Of a DNA stretch of 64,000 nucleotides, positions 25,210 to 33,393 are shown piece after piece. The stretch's first letter is position 1. Each line of letters starts with the position of its first letter. The DNA is from Alkalicoccus saliphilus (GTDB taxonomy: Bacteria; Bacillota; Bacilli; Bacillales; Salisediminibacteriaceae). The stretch is from NCBI RefSeq assembly GCF_003044065.1, contig NZ_PZJJ01000003.1:124001-188000 (forward strand), given 5' to 3'. Made by a program: the position numbers and the translations under genes. The notes below the pieces were generated by a model. The model was given only the letters and a program-made list of their open reading frames with translations, had not been told where the DNA came from and did no database searches.

Positions 25210-25290
25210 GTGTCCAAGCTTAAAAGGCTTATTGTTGTCGGACAGCTTATTGTTGTAGGGTGGAGGCTGATTCAGCGCCTTCGGAAATAA
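25210..25290 (+). CDS. Possible 26-residue membrane-associated peptide
   Basis: From a GTG at 25210, preceded by AGAGAGGGT, a short frame encodes MSKLKRLIVVGQLIVVG followed by WRLIQRLRK: a hydrophobic core with internal duplication (LIVVGQLIVVG) flanked by Lys and Arg. A candidate SigB promoter lies 41 nt upstream and the PfpI-family gene begins 72 nt downstream. Length, charge pattern and promoter make it plausible, but there is no homology evidence. It is offered as a candidate only. Confidence 0.3.
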   Translation: MSKLKRLIVVGQLIVVGWRLIQRLRK

Positions 25291-25362
25291 CGTAGATGTC
25301 CCTGAACACTGGGGCTGCAAGCATAACGTATAACTAATTTATTAAAGGAGTGTCGTGTTTCT

Positions 25363-25872
25363 ATGAGTAAAATTGCATGCGTAATGACGGATATGTTTGA
25401 AGATGTGGAATTTACTTCCCCGAAAGAAGCATTCGAAAAAGAAGGACATGAACTGACGGTTATCAGTGATGAAAAAGGAAAAGAGTCGACCGGTAAACAA
25501 GGGGAGGAAAAAGTTACTGCAGACCTTGGTGTCGATGACGCAAAGCCCGAAGATTATGATGCCCTGTTTATTCCAGGCGGGTTTTCTCCAGACCTTCTCC
25601 GGGGAAATGAAAAATTTGTGGAGTTTTCCAAACATTTTATTCTTCACGATAAGCCCGTTTTTGCGATCTGTCACGGACCGCAGCTCCTGATCACTGCAGA
25701 TGTCCTGCATGGCCGTAATATCACAGGGTTCAAATCGATACTTCAGGATCTTCGTCATGCCGGCGCTAACGTATTTGATGAAGAAGTGGTTGTTTGCGGC
25801 AGTCTTGTTACGAGCCGGACACCAAATGATCTGGAAGCATTCAACCGTGAAAGCCTGGCTCAGCTGAAATAA
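25363..25872 (+). CDS. DJ-1/PfpI-family protein (YfkM-like stress protein)
   Basis: A 169-residue class I glutamine-amidotransferase-like protein. The nucleophile Cys is in 'VFAICHGPQLLI' (about residue 104) with the following His, the acid Glu is in 'MFEDVEFTSP' (about residue 15), and 'DALFIPGGFSPDLLR' is family-typical. These enzymes deglycate methylglyoxal adducts or act as proteases. B. subtilis YfkM (general stress protein 18) is the nearest named relative I recognise. AAAGGAG precedes the ATG. A terminator follows. A possible SigB promoter lies about 200 nt upstream. Confidence 0.9.
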   Translation: MSKIACVMTDMFEDVEFTSPKEAFEKEGHELTVISDEKGKESTGKQGEEKVTADLGVDDAKPEDYDALFIPGGFSPDLLRGNEKFVEFSKHFILHDKPVFAICHGPQLLITADVLHGRNITGFKSILQDLRHAGANVFDEEVVVCGSLVTSRTPNDLEAFNRESLAQLK

Positions 25873-25929
25873 GAGATCTGGCAGGCTGTATATTATTTTC
25901 ACAGCTTCCGAAAAAAATGAAAATTCATC

Positions 25930-25971
25930 AGGACCCCATCAGAAAGCTTGTCTGGTGGGGCCTGTTTTTTT
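25930..25971 (+). terminator. Rho-independent terminator of the PfpI-family gene
   Basis: AGGACCCCATCA pairs with TGGTGGGGCCT with one mismatch and a bulge, followed by TTTTTTT. Confidence 0.85.
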
Positions 25972-26305
25972 ATTTAGCTATGCTAAAGCATTCGCTGACG
26001 GTTGAAGAAACACTTCGTTTCCAACCGGCAGGCTTGCCGTGGAGGAGATTCTCAGCTTCCTCGGGCTGCGCCCTGCGGGATCTTCCAATCTCCGCGGCAA
26101 GAGAAGAAAAAAGAGCTGCAGGCAACCTTAAATAATAACACGGAGCTTCAACAGAGCCTTTTATTTAAGCTATGTTAAAGCATTCGCTGACGGCTGGAGC
26201 AAAACTTCGCTTCCAACCGGCCTGCCTTGGTTGAGATTTTCGGTTAGGCTGCGCCCAGCGGTATGTTCATCGCATAGCTGCTTTCAAGGCAGCCTATTTA
26301 ACACA
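25969..26305. repeat. Two tandem diverged copies of a ~180-bp intergenic element
   Basis: TTTATTTAGCTATGCTAAAG begins copy 1 near 25969, and TTTATTTAAGCTATGTTAAA begins copy 2 near 26159. Both continue with AAAGCATTCGCTGACGG, then ACTTCG-TTCCAACCGG. Each copy has a palindromic GC-rich middle; in copy 1 CTTGCCGTGGAGGAGATT pairs with AATCTCCGCGGCAAG. The copies are direct repeats about 190 bp apart and together fill most of the 549-bp gap 25873-26421. No coding frame runs through both. The remaining 26306-26421 shows nothing beyond the amidohydrolase ribosome binding site. Confidence 0.75.
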
Positions 26306-26421
26306 TCTGTGATCTACATATGCCAGATCACCTGATTATATTTTCAGCCAGTAACCAGCTGGTATACTGAAATATGGAGCAGCGAAAGAAAATTACTTAA
26401 AAATACAGAGGGGGCAGACGG

Positions 26422-27810
26422 ATGCTGAAAGCAGATAAAATGTGGACAAACGCTTATGTTTTACCTATGACAGGCGAAAACGGGGGGCTTTTCGAAGGTG
26501 GTGCTGTAGCTGTAAAAGGTAATAAAATTATAAAAGTAGGAAAAACAGCAGATGTAAAAAACGAGGTAGCAGCAGAAGAAGAAATTGATGCTTCGGGAAT
26601 GCTTTTAATGCCGGGTCTGATTGACGCTCACATTCACTCGGGTCTTGCCATTGTCAGAGGGGTGGCTCAGGATATGGACCACTGGATGCAGAAAGGACTC
26701 TGGCCATGGATGAAGCATATGACAGTCGAAGATCGGAAGGCGGGGTCGGTAATGAATATTATGGAAGGAATCCGGGCAGGAACGACAACGTTCAACGATT
26801 ACGACAGCCACATGGGAGAACTTTTAAAAAGTTATGCAAAAACAGGTGTACGTGTGATGGCTTCGGAAATGATTAATGAACTCCCCGATGATATTGGTGA
26901 TCTGCCCGTCGAAGAAGTCTATCCGTTCGATTCTGTGATCGGGGAGAAAAAGCTTCAGGCGGCAGTTGATCTTTACCACGACTGGCATCAGGCGGAAGAA
27001 GGAAGAATCCGGGTGATGTTCGGTCCGCAGGGAGCTGATATGATGAGCCTGGAGCTTCTGAAGCAGGTACAGAAGGAAGCGGAACGTTTCGACACAAAAA
27101 TTCATATGCATGTCTGCCAGGGGGACCGGGAAGTATACCAGATGGAAAAACGAACGGGGATGCGTCCGATAAAATTTTTAGAGAAACATGGCTTGTTAAA
27201 TAATCGGCTCCTTGCTGTGCATTTGACAGAAGCTGACCACGAAGAGACGATTCAGGCGGCGGAAAGTGGAGCAGGTATGATAAACTGCTCCGGAAGTATC
27301 GGGATTATTGATGGGATTGTTCCTCCCGTTGAATTGTTTACGAGCGCAGGTGGAACGGCAGCTCTAGGTTCTGATCAGGCTCCGGGAAACAATGGAAACA
27401 ATATGTTCAATGAGATGAAATTTGCAGCCATATTAAATAAAGTAAAAGCGAAGGATCCGAAAGTATTTCCAGCCTTAAAAGTACTGCGGATGGCTACGAC
27501 AGACGCTGCAGCAGTGCTTGGTATGGAATCGGACATCGGATCGCTGGAAGAAGGTAAAAAAGCAGATATGATTGTTCTGGATACCCGGAAGCAGACACTG
27601 AGTCCCGTACTGCTTCATCCGTTGGAAAACGTAACCGCAAACCTGGTATATGCTGCACGCGGAGAGGAAGTTCAGGATGTCATTGTGGACGGCAGATTTA
27701 TTATGAAAAACAGAAAGCTGCTGTTTATTGATGAAGAAGAGGCCATGGCAGAAGCACAGAATCGTGCAGAAAAACTTGCAGAAAAAATCACATTTTCCAA
27801 AGAGGGTTGA
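26422..27810 (+). CDS. Amidohydrolase-family deaminase (MtaD/SsnA/TrzN-like)
   Basis: A 462-residue metal-dependent hydrolase of the COG0402 group. It has an N-terminal composite beta domain, then 'LLMPGLIDAHIHSGLAI' (metal motif HxH near residue 71), a metal His in 'KIHMHVCQGDRE', 'LLAVHLTEADHEE' and the Asp in 'ALGSDQAPGNNGNN'. The C-terminus returns to the beta domain ('LEEGKKADMIVLDTR'). Members deaminate S-adenosylhomocysteine, methylthioadenosine or triazines. A link to the methyl cycle is possible, but specificity is not readable. GAGGGGG precedes the ATG. The gene stands alone between repeat regions. Confidence 0.85.
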   Translation: MLKADKMWTNAYVLPMTGENGGLFEGGAVAVKGNKIIKVGKTADVKNEVAAEEEIDASGMLLMPGLIDAHIHSGLAIVRGVAQDMDHWMQKGLWPWMKHMTVEDRKAGSVMNIMEGIRAGTTTFNDYDSHMGELLKSYAKTGVRVMASEMINELPDDIGDLPVEEVYPFDSVIGEKKLQAAVDLYHDWHQAEEGRIRVMFGPQGADMMSLELLKQVQKEAERFDTKIHMHVCQGDREVYQMEKRTGMRPIKFLEKHGLLNNRLLAVHLTEADHEETIQAAESGAGMINCSGSIGIIDGIVPPVELFTSAGGTAALGSDQAPGNNGNNMFNEMKFAAILNKVKAKDPKVFPALKVLRMATTDAAAVLGMESDIGSLEEGKKADMIVLDTRKQTLSPVLLHPLENVTANLVYAARGEEVQDVIVDGRFIMKNRKLLFIDEEEAMAEAQNRAEKLAEKITFSKEG

Positions 27811-28173
27811 GTTATTCCAGATTCTCCCTTAAAATGAGAAAGGCTTTATCATTCAGTTTTTTTAAGAGAGTGAGCCGCAGGTCTCCGTATCAATTTAAAG
27901 CATTAAAAGAGAAATGGATGCAGTTAAAACTGCCCCATGAAAACGAAAATATCTAACGCTGTGTAACAAAGGCGGGGACACCGAGAGGATCAGCGCCGTT
28001 CGAGAATCCATTTTGGCGGAGGGTTTCCTGCCAGGATTAGTCGAGAACAAGCCCTCGGATAAGCCCCGCCGAGAGTGCAGCAGCGTTATGCCCATCTGAT
28101 AAACGAGCTGTTTTCAGGGCAGCCTCAGAAAAGAGCTTAGGAGCTTAGTTCATAAAAGAAAGTTGGAAGGATT
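27811..28173. other. 363-bp gap holding a large palindromic element
   Basis: After the amidohydrolase stop a weak A/T-rich hairpin (CTTAAAA ... TTTTAAG, about 27829-27868) may terminate transcription. The main content is the palindromic element at 27954-28088. The last 80 or so bases lead to the TRIC-family gene and its GGAAGG ribosome binding site. Confidence 0.5.
27954..28088. repeat. Large imperfect palindromic intergenic element (135 bp)
   Basis: The ends TAACGCTG (27954-27961) and CAGCGTTA (28081-28088) are perfect inverted repeats. Inside them GGCGGGG (27971-27977) pairs with CCCCGCC near 28064-28070, and TGGC near the centre with GCCA. Both half-arms contain a TCGAGAA block. The element is GC-rich compared with its flanks and has no coding frame. 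It looks like a mobile or stem-forming intergenic repeat of the kind common in Bacillaceae; no second copy is seen in this window. Confidence 0.65.
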
Positions 28174-28779
28174 GTGTGGGAAACGCTGAACGTTATTGGG
28201 ACGATTGCTTTTGCTATGAGCGGTGTCAATGTGGCACTGGAAGAAAGATACGATTTAATGGGGGTCTACATTCTTGGATTTATAACCGCTTTTGGCGGAG
28301 GAGCCGTAAGAAATCTGCTTATTGGAGTTCCGGTATCTGAGCTGTGGGATCAGGGAGCGCTTTTCACCGTCGCTTTTCTCGTCATGACTCTCGCCTTTGT
28401 CTTCCCGACGATGGTAAGGTGGACACTTCTGCGGCGCGGAATTTTCTTTGATTCCATCGGACTTGGTGCTTTTTCCGTCCAGGGAGCACTTTATGCCTAC
28501 TCCATGGGGCATCCGCTCAGTGCCTGTATTGCGGCAGCGGCTTTGACAGGAACCGGAGGAGGGATGATCCGGGATATCCTTGCAGGAAGAAAACCGATGT
28601 TTCTTCAAAAAGAAATATACATTGCGTGGACGTTGATTCCGGGGGTCGTAGTAGGGCTTGGATGGCTTACCGGTCCGCTGGAGCTTCTGCTTGTCGTGAC
28701 AGCCGTTGTAGTGCTCCGTCTATGCTCTGTCTATTACGAGTGGTCCCTGCCGAGCCGGCTTCCGGACCGCGCCATATAG
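28174..28779 (+). CDS. TRIC-family (UPF0126, YvgT-like) cation channel protein
   Basis: A 201-residue membrane protein with seven hydrophobic helices in two related halves. Each half has the glycine-rich signature: 'ITAFGGGAVRNLLIG' (about residues 43-57) and 'LTGTGGGMIRDILAGRKP' (about residues 127-144). These kinked GGG-x-x-RD motifs define the prokaryotic trimeric intracellular cation channel family. The start is a GTG at 28174 with GGAAGG upstream. It may allow K+ or other monovalent cation flux. A bidirectional terminator follows. Confidence 0.9.
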   Translation: MWETLNVIGTIAFAMSGVNVALEERYDLMGVYILGFITAFGGGAVRNLLIGVPVSELWDQGALFTVAFLVMTLAFVFPTMVRWTLLRRGIFFDSIGLGAFSVQGALYAYSMGHPLSACIAAAALTGTGGGMIRDILAGRKPMFLQKEIYIAWTLIPGVVVGLGWLTGPLELLLVVTAVVVLRLCSVYYEWSLPSRLPDRAI

Positions 28780-28784
28780 CACAA

Positions 28785-28818
28785 AAAAGAGGTTCTGCAC
28801 AGCTGCAGAACCTCTTTT
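28785..28818. terminator. Bidirectional terminator
   Basis: The perfect 15-bp stem AAAAGAGGTTCTGCA / TGCAGAACCTCTTTT has a 4-nt loop and lies between the convergent TRIC and YflT genes. Confidence 0.92.
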
Positions 28819-28824
28819 GCGTAT

Positions 28825-29175
28825 TTACAGCGCCATACCGTCCGGAGCGTCCGGCACAACAACAATAACTTTTCCTTCGTCGAGCTTTTCTTCGAGTTCA
28901 TTAGCCATGTCTTTGGAGAATCCAAGCTCTTCAAACTTGGCACGGAGCTCGTCACCTTTTTTACGGAAAACGTTTTTCGCTGCTGTACCGAAGTTCATGT
29001 CAGCAGTACCTACCGTGTTGGCGTCTGCATTATCAGCTACTCGTTTCGTACGTTCCTCATCGTGTGTCAGGATATAAACGTTATCCTCTGATACACCTTT
29101 TTCTTTAATCTCTGTTACAGCATCTACTACTTCCTGATCGTTTTGAAATTCTTTGTACAATGGATGCATTATCAT
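28825..29175 (-). CDS. YflT-like general stress protein
   Basis: A 116-residue soluble acidic protein of the heat-induced stress protein YflT family. Typical are the N-terminal 'VVDAVTEIKEKGVSEDNVYILTHD'-type beta-alpha unit, then 'GTADMNFGTAAKNVFRKKGDEL' and the C-terminal 'LDEGKVIVVVPD'. The biochemical role is unknown. In B. subtilis yflT is SigB-controlled, and a possible SigB promoter is present here. The start is the ATG at 29175 (an in-frame ATG two codons later is equally possible) with TGGAGGA upstream. Confidence 0.9.
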   Translation of the reverse strand: MIMHPLYKEFQNDQEVVDAVTEIKEKGVSEDNVYILTHDEERTKRVADNADANTVGTADMNFGTAAKNVFRKKGDELRAKFEELGFSKDMANELEEKLDEGKVIVVVPDAPDGMAL

Positions 29176-29242
29176 TCATTCCTCCAGTTAAGGTATTTGA
29201 TAATTGGTGCTTCAGTCTTTTATGACTGCTTCACTATTGTAA

Positions 29243-29268
29243 TTACCATTTACTTTCCCAGATAAAAC
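29243..29268 (-). promoter_or_regulatory. Possible SigB promoter of the YflT-like gene
   Basis: On the minus strand GTTTTA (29268-29263) and TGGTAA (29248-29243) are 14 bp apart, near the SigB consensus, about 70 nt upstream of the start. A weak match supported by the family's known regulation. Confidence 0.3.
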
Positions 29269-29296
29269 TTCAAAAAGTAAAAAGGGGAAAATATAC

Positions 29297-29851
29297 CTAC
29301 GGAAGGGTATCAATCAATTTTTCTGCTGCCCGTCTGTACAAATTACTCTGATGGACGAAGGTGAGAATCAGCAGTACCTGCTGCACATACGGATCGTTGA
29401 TTTTTTCTGAAAATTCTTCCTCAAGCGCAGCGGCTTGTTCCTTCATGCGCTGTTTCACTTCTTCAGTATTTGAGAGTGCAGATTTCAAGTAGTCTTCGTA
29501 CAGTGATCTGACAGCGTGAGGATCCTGAAATTCTGTAATTTCCGCCTGGGAAAGGGTTTTCTGTATGTCTTTAAGGGAAAGAGCCCCTTTCATTTCATAA
29601 ATCAGGCTGATTACCATAACGTGCGCTTTCGTGTAGCGTTTATTCCGGCTCGGCGACAGCAGGCCGCCTTTAGCGTAGTTATTAATCATCGTCTTTGTCA
29701 TAATTTTTTCTTTTTCTTCACGTTTTAAATCGTTAAAGGTCATTTCAAAAAGCTGAATGACCTGATCCATATATAATTCAATTTCCGGAAGCTGTTCAAT
29801 CTGTACATGTTTATCGATCGTCATATCTTCAATTAAATCTTTTAAGGCCAT
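29297..29851 (-). CDS. DUF1836 family protein
   Basis: A 184-residue protein of the uncharacterised DUF1836 family. The N-terminal half contains a MerR-like helix-turn-helix fold with 'LPEIELYMDQVIQLFE', 'IMTKTMINNYAKGGLLSPSRNKRYTK' region and 'HVMVISLIYEMKGALSLKDIQ', suggesting DNA binding. The C-terminal half is helical. The ATG at 29851 with TGGGAGGAG upstream is chosen over an upstream in-frame ATG at 29914. Single gene, divergent from the hemolysin III-like gene. A regulatory role is inferred from the fold only. Confidence 0.8.
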   Translation of the reverse strand: MALKDLIEDMTIDKHVQIEQLPEIELYMDQVIQLFEMTFNDLKREEKEKIMTKTMINNYAKGGLLSPSRNKRYTKAHVMVISLIYEMKGALSLKDIQKTLSQAEITEFQDPHAVRSLYEDYLKSALSNTEEVKQRMKEQAAALEEEFSEKINDPYVQQVLLILTFVHQSNLYRRAAEKLIDTLP

Positions 29852-29979
29852 ATCAATCTCCTCCCATTCCAAGTATAACCGGTTTTCCAAACGTAAGTAA
29901 GGAGGAACTGGCATATGTTTTATTAATATGTTAATATGTAGTTATCGAAACTACGTTATAAAGTTCATAAGGAGGGGTT

Positions 29980-30618
29980 ATGAGTACACATACATTCACT
30001 AAAGAAGAAGAAGTAGTCAATGCAGCTACTCATGGAGTCGGAATTGTTATAAGTATCGTAACGCTGGTAATGCTGACTGTGCATGCTTCAGTTGCTGGAA
30101 GCACTGTTCATATGGTTAGTTTTTCGCTCTTCGGAGTTTCTATGCTGCTTTTATATACATCGTCAACTCTGCTTCACGCACTGCCGTCCGGCAAAATAAA
30201 AGACATATTTGAGATTATGGATCACGCTTCCATCTACTTTTTTATTGCCGGAACGTATACACCGTTTTTATTTATTGCAGTACAGGGATGGCTTGGATGG
30301 ACACTTTTCGGAGTCGTATGGGGATTTGCCATTATCGGAACAGTACTGAAGTGTTTCTTCGTAAAAAAATATATGTTTATTTCCACCATCGGGTATATCA
30401 TTCTCGGCTGGCAGATGGTTTTCGCATGGAGTGCAATTACCGAAGTTCTTTCACCTCATGGACTGACATTTTTGATTGCAGGAGGACTATTCTATACGAT
30501 CGGCGCTGTGTTTTACATGTGGCGTGGATTTAAGTATCATCACGCCGTCTGGCATATTTTCGTGCTGGCGGGTACAGTCTCTCATATTATTTCTGTCTTC
30601 ACGCTGTTAAACATATAG
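29980..30618 (+). CDS. trhA: Hemolysin III / TrhA (PAQR-like) membrane protein
   Basis: A 212-residue seven-helix protein of the HlyIII branch of PAQR receptors. Characteristic metal-site residues are seen: 'NAATHGVGI' near the N-terminus, 'SSTLLHALP', 'MDHASIYFFIAGTYTP' (Ser/Asp/His), and 'HHAVWHIFVLAGTVSHI' at the C-terminal end. Bacterial members (YqfA/TrhA) influence membrane lipid homeostasis; haemolysis is a historical label. AAGGAGGGG precedes the ATG. Single gene. Confidence 0.92.
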   Translation: MSTHTFTKEEEVVNAATHGVGIVISIVTLVMLTVHASVAGSTVHMVSFSLFGVSMLLLYTSSTLLHALPSGKIKDIFEIMDHASIYFFIAGTYTPFLFIAVQGWLGWTLFGVVWGFAIIGTVLKCFFVKKYMFISTIGYIILGWQMVFAWSAITEVLSPHGLTFLIAGGLFYTIGAVFYMWRGFKYHHAVWHIFVLAGTVSHIISVFTLLNI

Positions 30619-30739
30619 CAGGGGAAGCTTTCTGAAGCCAGGCCGGATAACAGCCGTGTGAAAAATTAAATTGAATTTTAAAAGCAACAGACGTTGTTAT
30701 GAGCCTCTATTTACACGTTTCGCCTGCTTTGATTGCAGG

Positions 30740-30779
30740 AGAGCCTGTCTGCGGAAAAACTCCGCTGACAGGCTCTATT
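30740..30779 (+). terminator. Hairpin terminator downstream of the hemolysin III-like gene
   Basis: AGAGCCTGTC pairs with GACAGGCTCT, with inner GCGG/CCGC, followed by ATTTGTT. Another inverted pair, TGCAACAG / CTGTTGCA, lies at about 30831-30870 and may close the minus-strand yihY transcript. Confidence 0.7.
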
Positions 30780-30894
30780 TGTTGAAAACGTGATTTTTTA
30801 TAAAAGGAAATGCTTTCAGATGACCGAACTTGCAACAGCTGAAGATAAGCCCACGGCAGGCTCTGTTGCATAATGCTGGATATTTCAAATGTTT

Positions 30895-31698
30895 TTATTG
30901 AACGTTCAGCCGTTTTATTTTTCTTTCTTTAAGCATAGCGTTAATTTCGCCCCCGATAAGAAGAATGAGGGAGGTGAGGTGAAACCAGACCATCAGACCG
31001 ATGACGGTTCCAATCGTCCCGTACGTAGCGGTGAAATCCGCAAAACGGCTGACGTAGGAAGAAAAGAGAAAAGATATGAGCTGCCATCCGGCCGTTGCGG
31101 TCAGCGCTCCAATATAGACTTCCCGGAATCGAAGCTTCATACTCGGTCCTATCCAGTACAGCATCAGGAAGACGGCAAAGATAATAACGGAGCTGAAAAG
31201 CCAGCGGAGCAGATCAACGTTAAATACGACCACATCAAGCTGCAGCCAGTCCCGGATGTGTACACCGACTACCTGCAGAACCAGTGCCAGAATCACGACA
31301 AAAAACATCGCAATCGTCAGGCCGATGGCAATCAGCCTCTCAATGATCAGTCCGCGTGCCTCGGTGACATTGTAGGCCAGATTCAATGAGCTGAGTATGG
31401 CATTAAGTGCCAGAGAAGCCGTCCATAGAGTAAATAATGCCCCGAACGAAAGCAGCCCTACCTGGCCGTCTGCCGTAATTACATTCCACTGGTCTTCAAT
31501 AACCTGGAGCGCTCCGGGAGGGACGTACGTATCCTGGAGCAGCATGAACACATCGGCGAAGGTGAACGGAAGAAACGACAGAAGACTTACGATAAAAAGC
31601 ATAAAGGGGAAAATAGACAACAGAAGAAAATAAGCGCACTGCGCTCCAAGGTTAATCAACTCATGATCCCGGAACCGTCTCCCGAATTCTTTTAGCAT
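30895..31698 (-). CDS. YihY/UPF0761 family inner-membrane protein
   Basis: A 267-residue membrane protein, formerly called 'ribonuclease BN' in databases by mistake. The family start 'HELINLGAQCAYFLLLSIFPFMLF' contains the first helix; about six membrane segments follow, with 'WTASLALNAILSSLNLAYN' and 'TYGTIGTVIGLMVWFHLTSLILLIGGEINA' as signatures. Function is unknown; it may be a transporter or envelope factor. It starts 21 nt after patB on the same strand, with AGGAGG-type sites upstream, so the two are probably cotranscribed. Confidence 0.88.
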   Translation of the reverse strand: MLKEFGRRFRDHELINLGAQCAYFLLLSIFPFMLFIVSLLSFLPFTFADVFMLLQDTYVPPGALQVIEDQWNVITADGQVGLLSFGALFTLWTASLALNAILSSLNLAYNVTEARGLIIERLIAIGLTIAMFFVVILALVLQVVGVHIRDWLQLDVVVFNVDLLRWLFSSVIIFAVFLMLYWIGPSMKLRFREVYIGALTATAGWQLISFLFSSYVSRFADFTATYGTIGTVIGLMVWFHLTSLILLIGGEINAMLKERKIKRLNVQ

Positions 31699-31719
31699 CT
31701 CCTGCCTCCTGTCTGACTT

Positions 31720-32892
31720 TTAAATATCTTTAAATGCTTTTTTGATTCGGTTGAGACCTTCTTTCACCGTATCCCTCGGGCAGGCCGCATTCATGCGCAT
31801 AAAGCCGCTCCCGCCCTCACCGAAGCTTACCCCCGGATTCATGGCGATTTTTCCTGTTTCAAGAAGTCGTTTGTTTATTTCAGCATCGGTCAGGCCGGTT
31901 TCGCGGAAATCCAGCCAGAGAAGATATGTCGACTCCGGCTGCCGGAGTTTAATTTGAGGAACTTCTGCCTGAAGGAAAGAGTCCACAAGTTTTATGTTGT
32001 CCTCCAGGTACTCAAGCAGCTCTTCAAGCCACGCTTCTCCTTTGGAATAAGCCGCTTCCATTGCGAGTATGCCGAAAGTATTCAGTGTAAAAAAACCATT
32101 CTTTTTATCTATCTTTTCCATAGCTTTACGGTATTCACTGTTTTCTGTTATGGCAGCGGAAGCCTGCAGGCCGGCAAGATTGAAAGTTTTGCTAGGAGCG
32201 ATCAGTGTAATCGTCCGGTTGGAAATTTCCGTTGAAAGAGAAGCGATAGGGATTTGTCTGTTCGGTTTATACACAAGGTCTCCGTGTATTTCATCGGAAA
32301 CGATAATGACGTCGTGTTTCACGCACAGATTGCCGATCCGGCGCAGCTCTTCTTCTGTCCAGACCCGACCTACAGGGTTATGGGGATGACAGAGCAGCAT
32401 CATTTTTACTCCACTGGATAAAGCTTTTTCAAGTTCGGTGAAATCGATGGAATAAAAACCGTTTTCTTCTTTCAGCGGAGCATTAACGAGTTCGCGGTCA
32501 TTGTCTTTTACCATGGAAAAGAAGGGAGGATAGACAGGGGATTGTACAAGTACTTTGTCACCCGGTTCCGTAAGAGCCTGAACAGCTTTCCCGATGGAAG
32601 GAACAACCCCGTGACTGAACTGGATCCACTCCTGATCAATTTTCCAGTGCTGCCGCCGCAGGAGCCATTCCTGTATTTGTATTTTTACATGGTCGTCGAT
32701 ATACGTATAACCATAAATCCCGTGTTCCACCCGCTCGCGGACAGCTTCTGTAACAGCTTCGGGAGGATGAAAATCCATGTCTGCGACCCACATAGGGAGG
32801 ACAGGTGTTTCAGTTTTGAACACTTCTTTTGTCCTGTCCCATTTGACAGAGTATGTATCTTTTCGATTAATATATTCCTGGAAAAAATTCAA
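31720..32892 (-). CDS. patB: PatB/MalY-type cystathionine beta-lyase (C-S lyase)
   Basis: A 390-residue PLP fold type I enzyme that splits cystathionine to homocysteine, pyruvate and ammonia or acts on other cysteine conjugates. It has the 'PVLPMWVADMDF' signature near the N-terminus, 'CHPHNPVGRVW', 'VSDEIHGDLVY' (Asp contacting PLP nitrogen) and the PLP Lys in 'APSKTFNLAGLQ' (about residue 235). The TTG at 32892 has AAGGTGG 8 nt upstream and gives the common family start 'NFFQEYINRKDTYSVKWD'; the frame opens 18 nt earlier at a GTG. It is followed closely by yihY. Confidence 0.9.
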   Translation of the reverse strand: MNFFQEYINRKDTYSVKWDRTKEVFKTETPVLPMWVADMDFHPPEAVTEAVRERVEHGIYGYTYIDDHVKIQIQEWLLRRQHWKIDQEWIQFSHGVVPSIGKAVQALTEPGDKVLVQSPVYPPFFSMVKDNDRELVNAPLKEENGFYSIDFTELEKALSSGVKMMLLCHPHNPVGRVWTEEELRRIGNLCVKHDVIIVSDEIHGDLVYKPNRQIPIASLSTEISNRTITLIAPSKTFNLAGLQASAAITENSEYRKAMEKIDKKNGFFTLNTFGILAMEAAYSKGEAWLEELLEYLEDNIKLVDSFLQAEVPQIKLRQPESTYLLWLDFRETGLTDAEINKRLLETGKIAMNPGVSFGEGGSGFMRMNAACPRDTVKEGLNRIKKAFKDI

Positions 32893-33031
32893 AATAAACG
32901 CCACCTTCACAATAAAATCTGTAGACGCCTCCTATTATACAGAAACAAGGGAAGACTTGCGCAGTTCAAGCTTTTCTATGATAAACTGAATGTTGCCTGC
33001 AGAATGAAAGAAATAACTGGGGAAAAGAGGA

Positions 33032-33373
33032 ATGACAGTGCAGTGGCTTATTGAATTTATAAAACTCGTCGGTATATTATTTATAATGCTTCTTGCCTAC
33101 AGTATTATCAACGTGCTGATTCTGGAAGCGGCAGGAGGCTTTGAAGTTTTTGGAGAATCAGGTCTGATGACAGTATTTTTTCTCCTGCAGACAGGTGGAA
33201 TCCTCGCTTTGGTTACCGTGTATTACCGTAACAAAATGCTTCTTAATCCGAAGCTGAAACTTCCTGATCAGGAGCCTCTTTCACGAAAGTGGACAAGAAT
33301 ACTTCTGTTTACCGGGGCAGGGGCTGTAGCAGCTTCTTACGCCGTACTGATTGGGGCGATGGTCACCAGTTAG
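33032..33373 (+). CDS. Small two- to three-helix membrane protein of unknown function
   Basis: A 113-residue protein with hydrophobic stretches at about residues 8-31, 45-63 and 90-110, and a basic linker 'YYRNKMLLNPKLKLPDQEPLSRKWTR' between the last two. I do not recognise the family. The ATG at 33032 sits only one base from GAGGA, so the GTG two codons later (33038), with AGAGG at 7 nt, may be the true start. It is divergent from patB and followed by a non-coding palindromic region. Confidence 0.6.
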   Translation: MTVQWLIEFIKLVGILFIMLLAYSIINVLILEAAGGFEVFGESGLMTVFFLLQTGGILALVTVYYRNKMLLNPKLKLPDQEPLSRKWTRILLFTGAGAVAASYAVLIGAMVTS

Positions 33374-33393
33374 ACAATTATTGGAAACAAAAA

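Noticed and set aside
30889-31389. A 166-residue plus-strand frame opposite yihY
   Set aside because: An antisense shadow of a good membrane-protein gene, rich in charged residues as expected from reading hydrophobic codons backwards.
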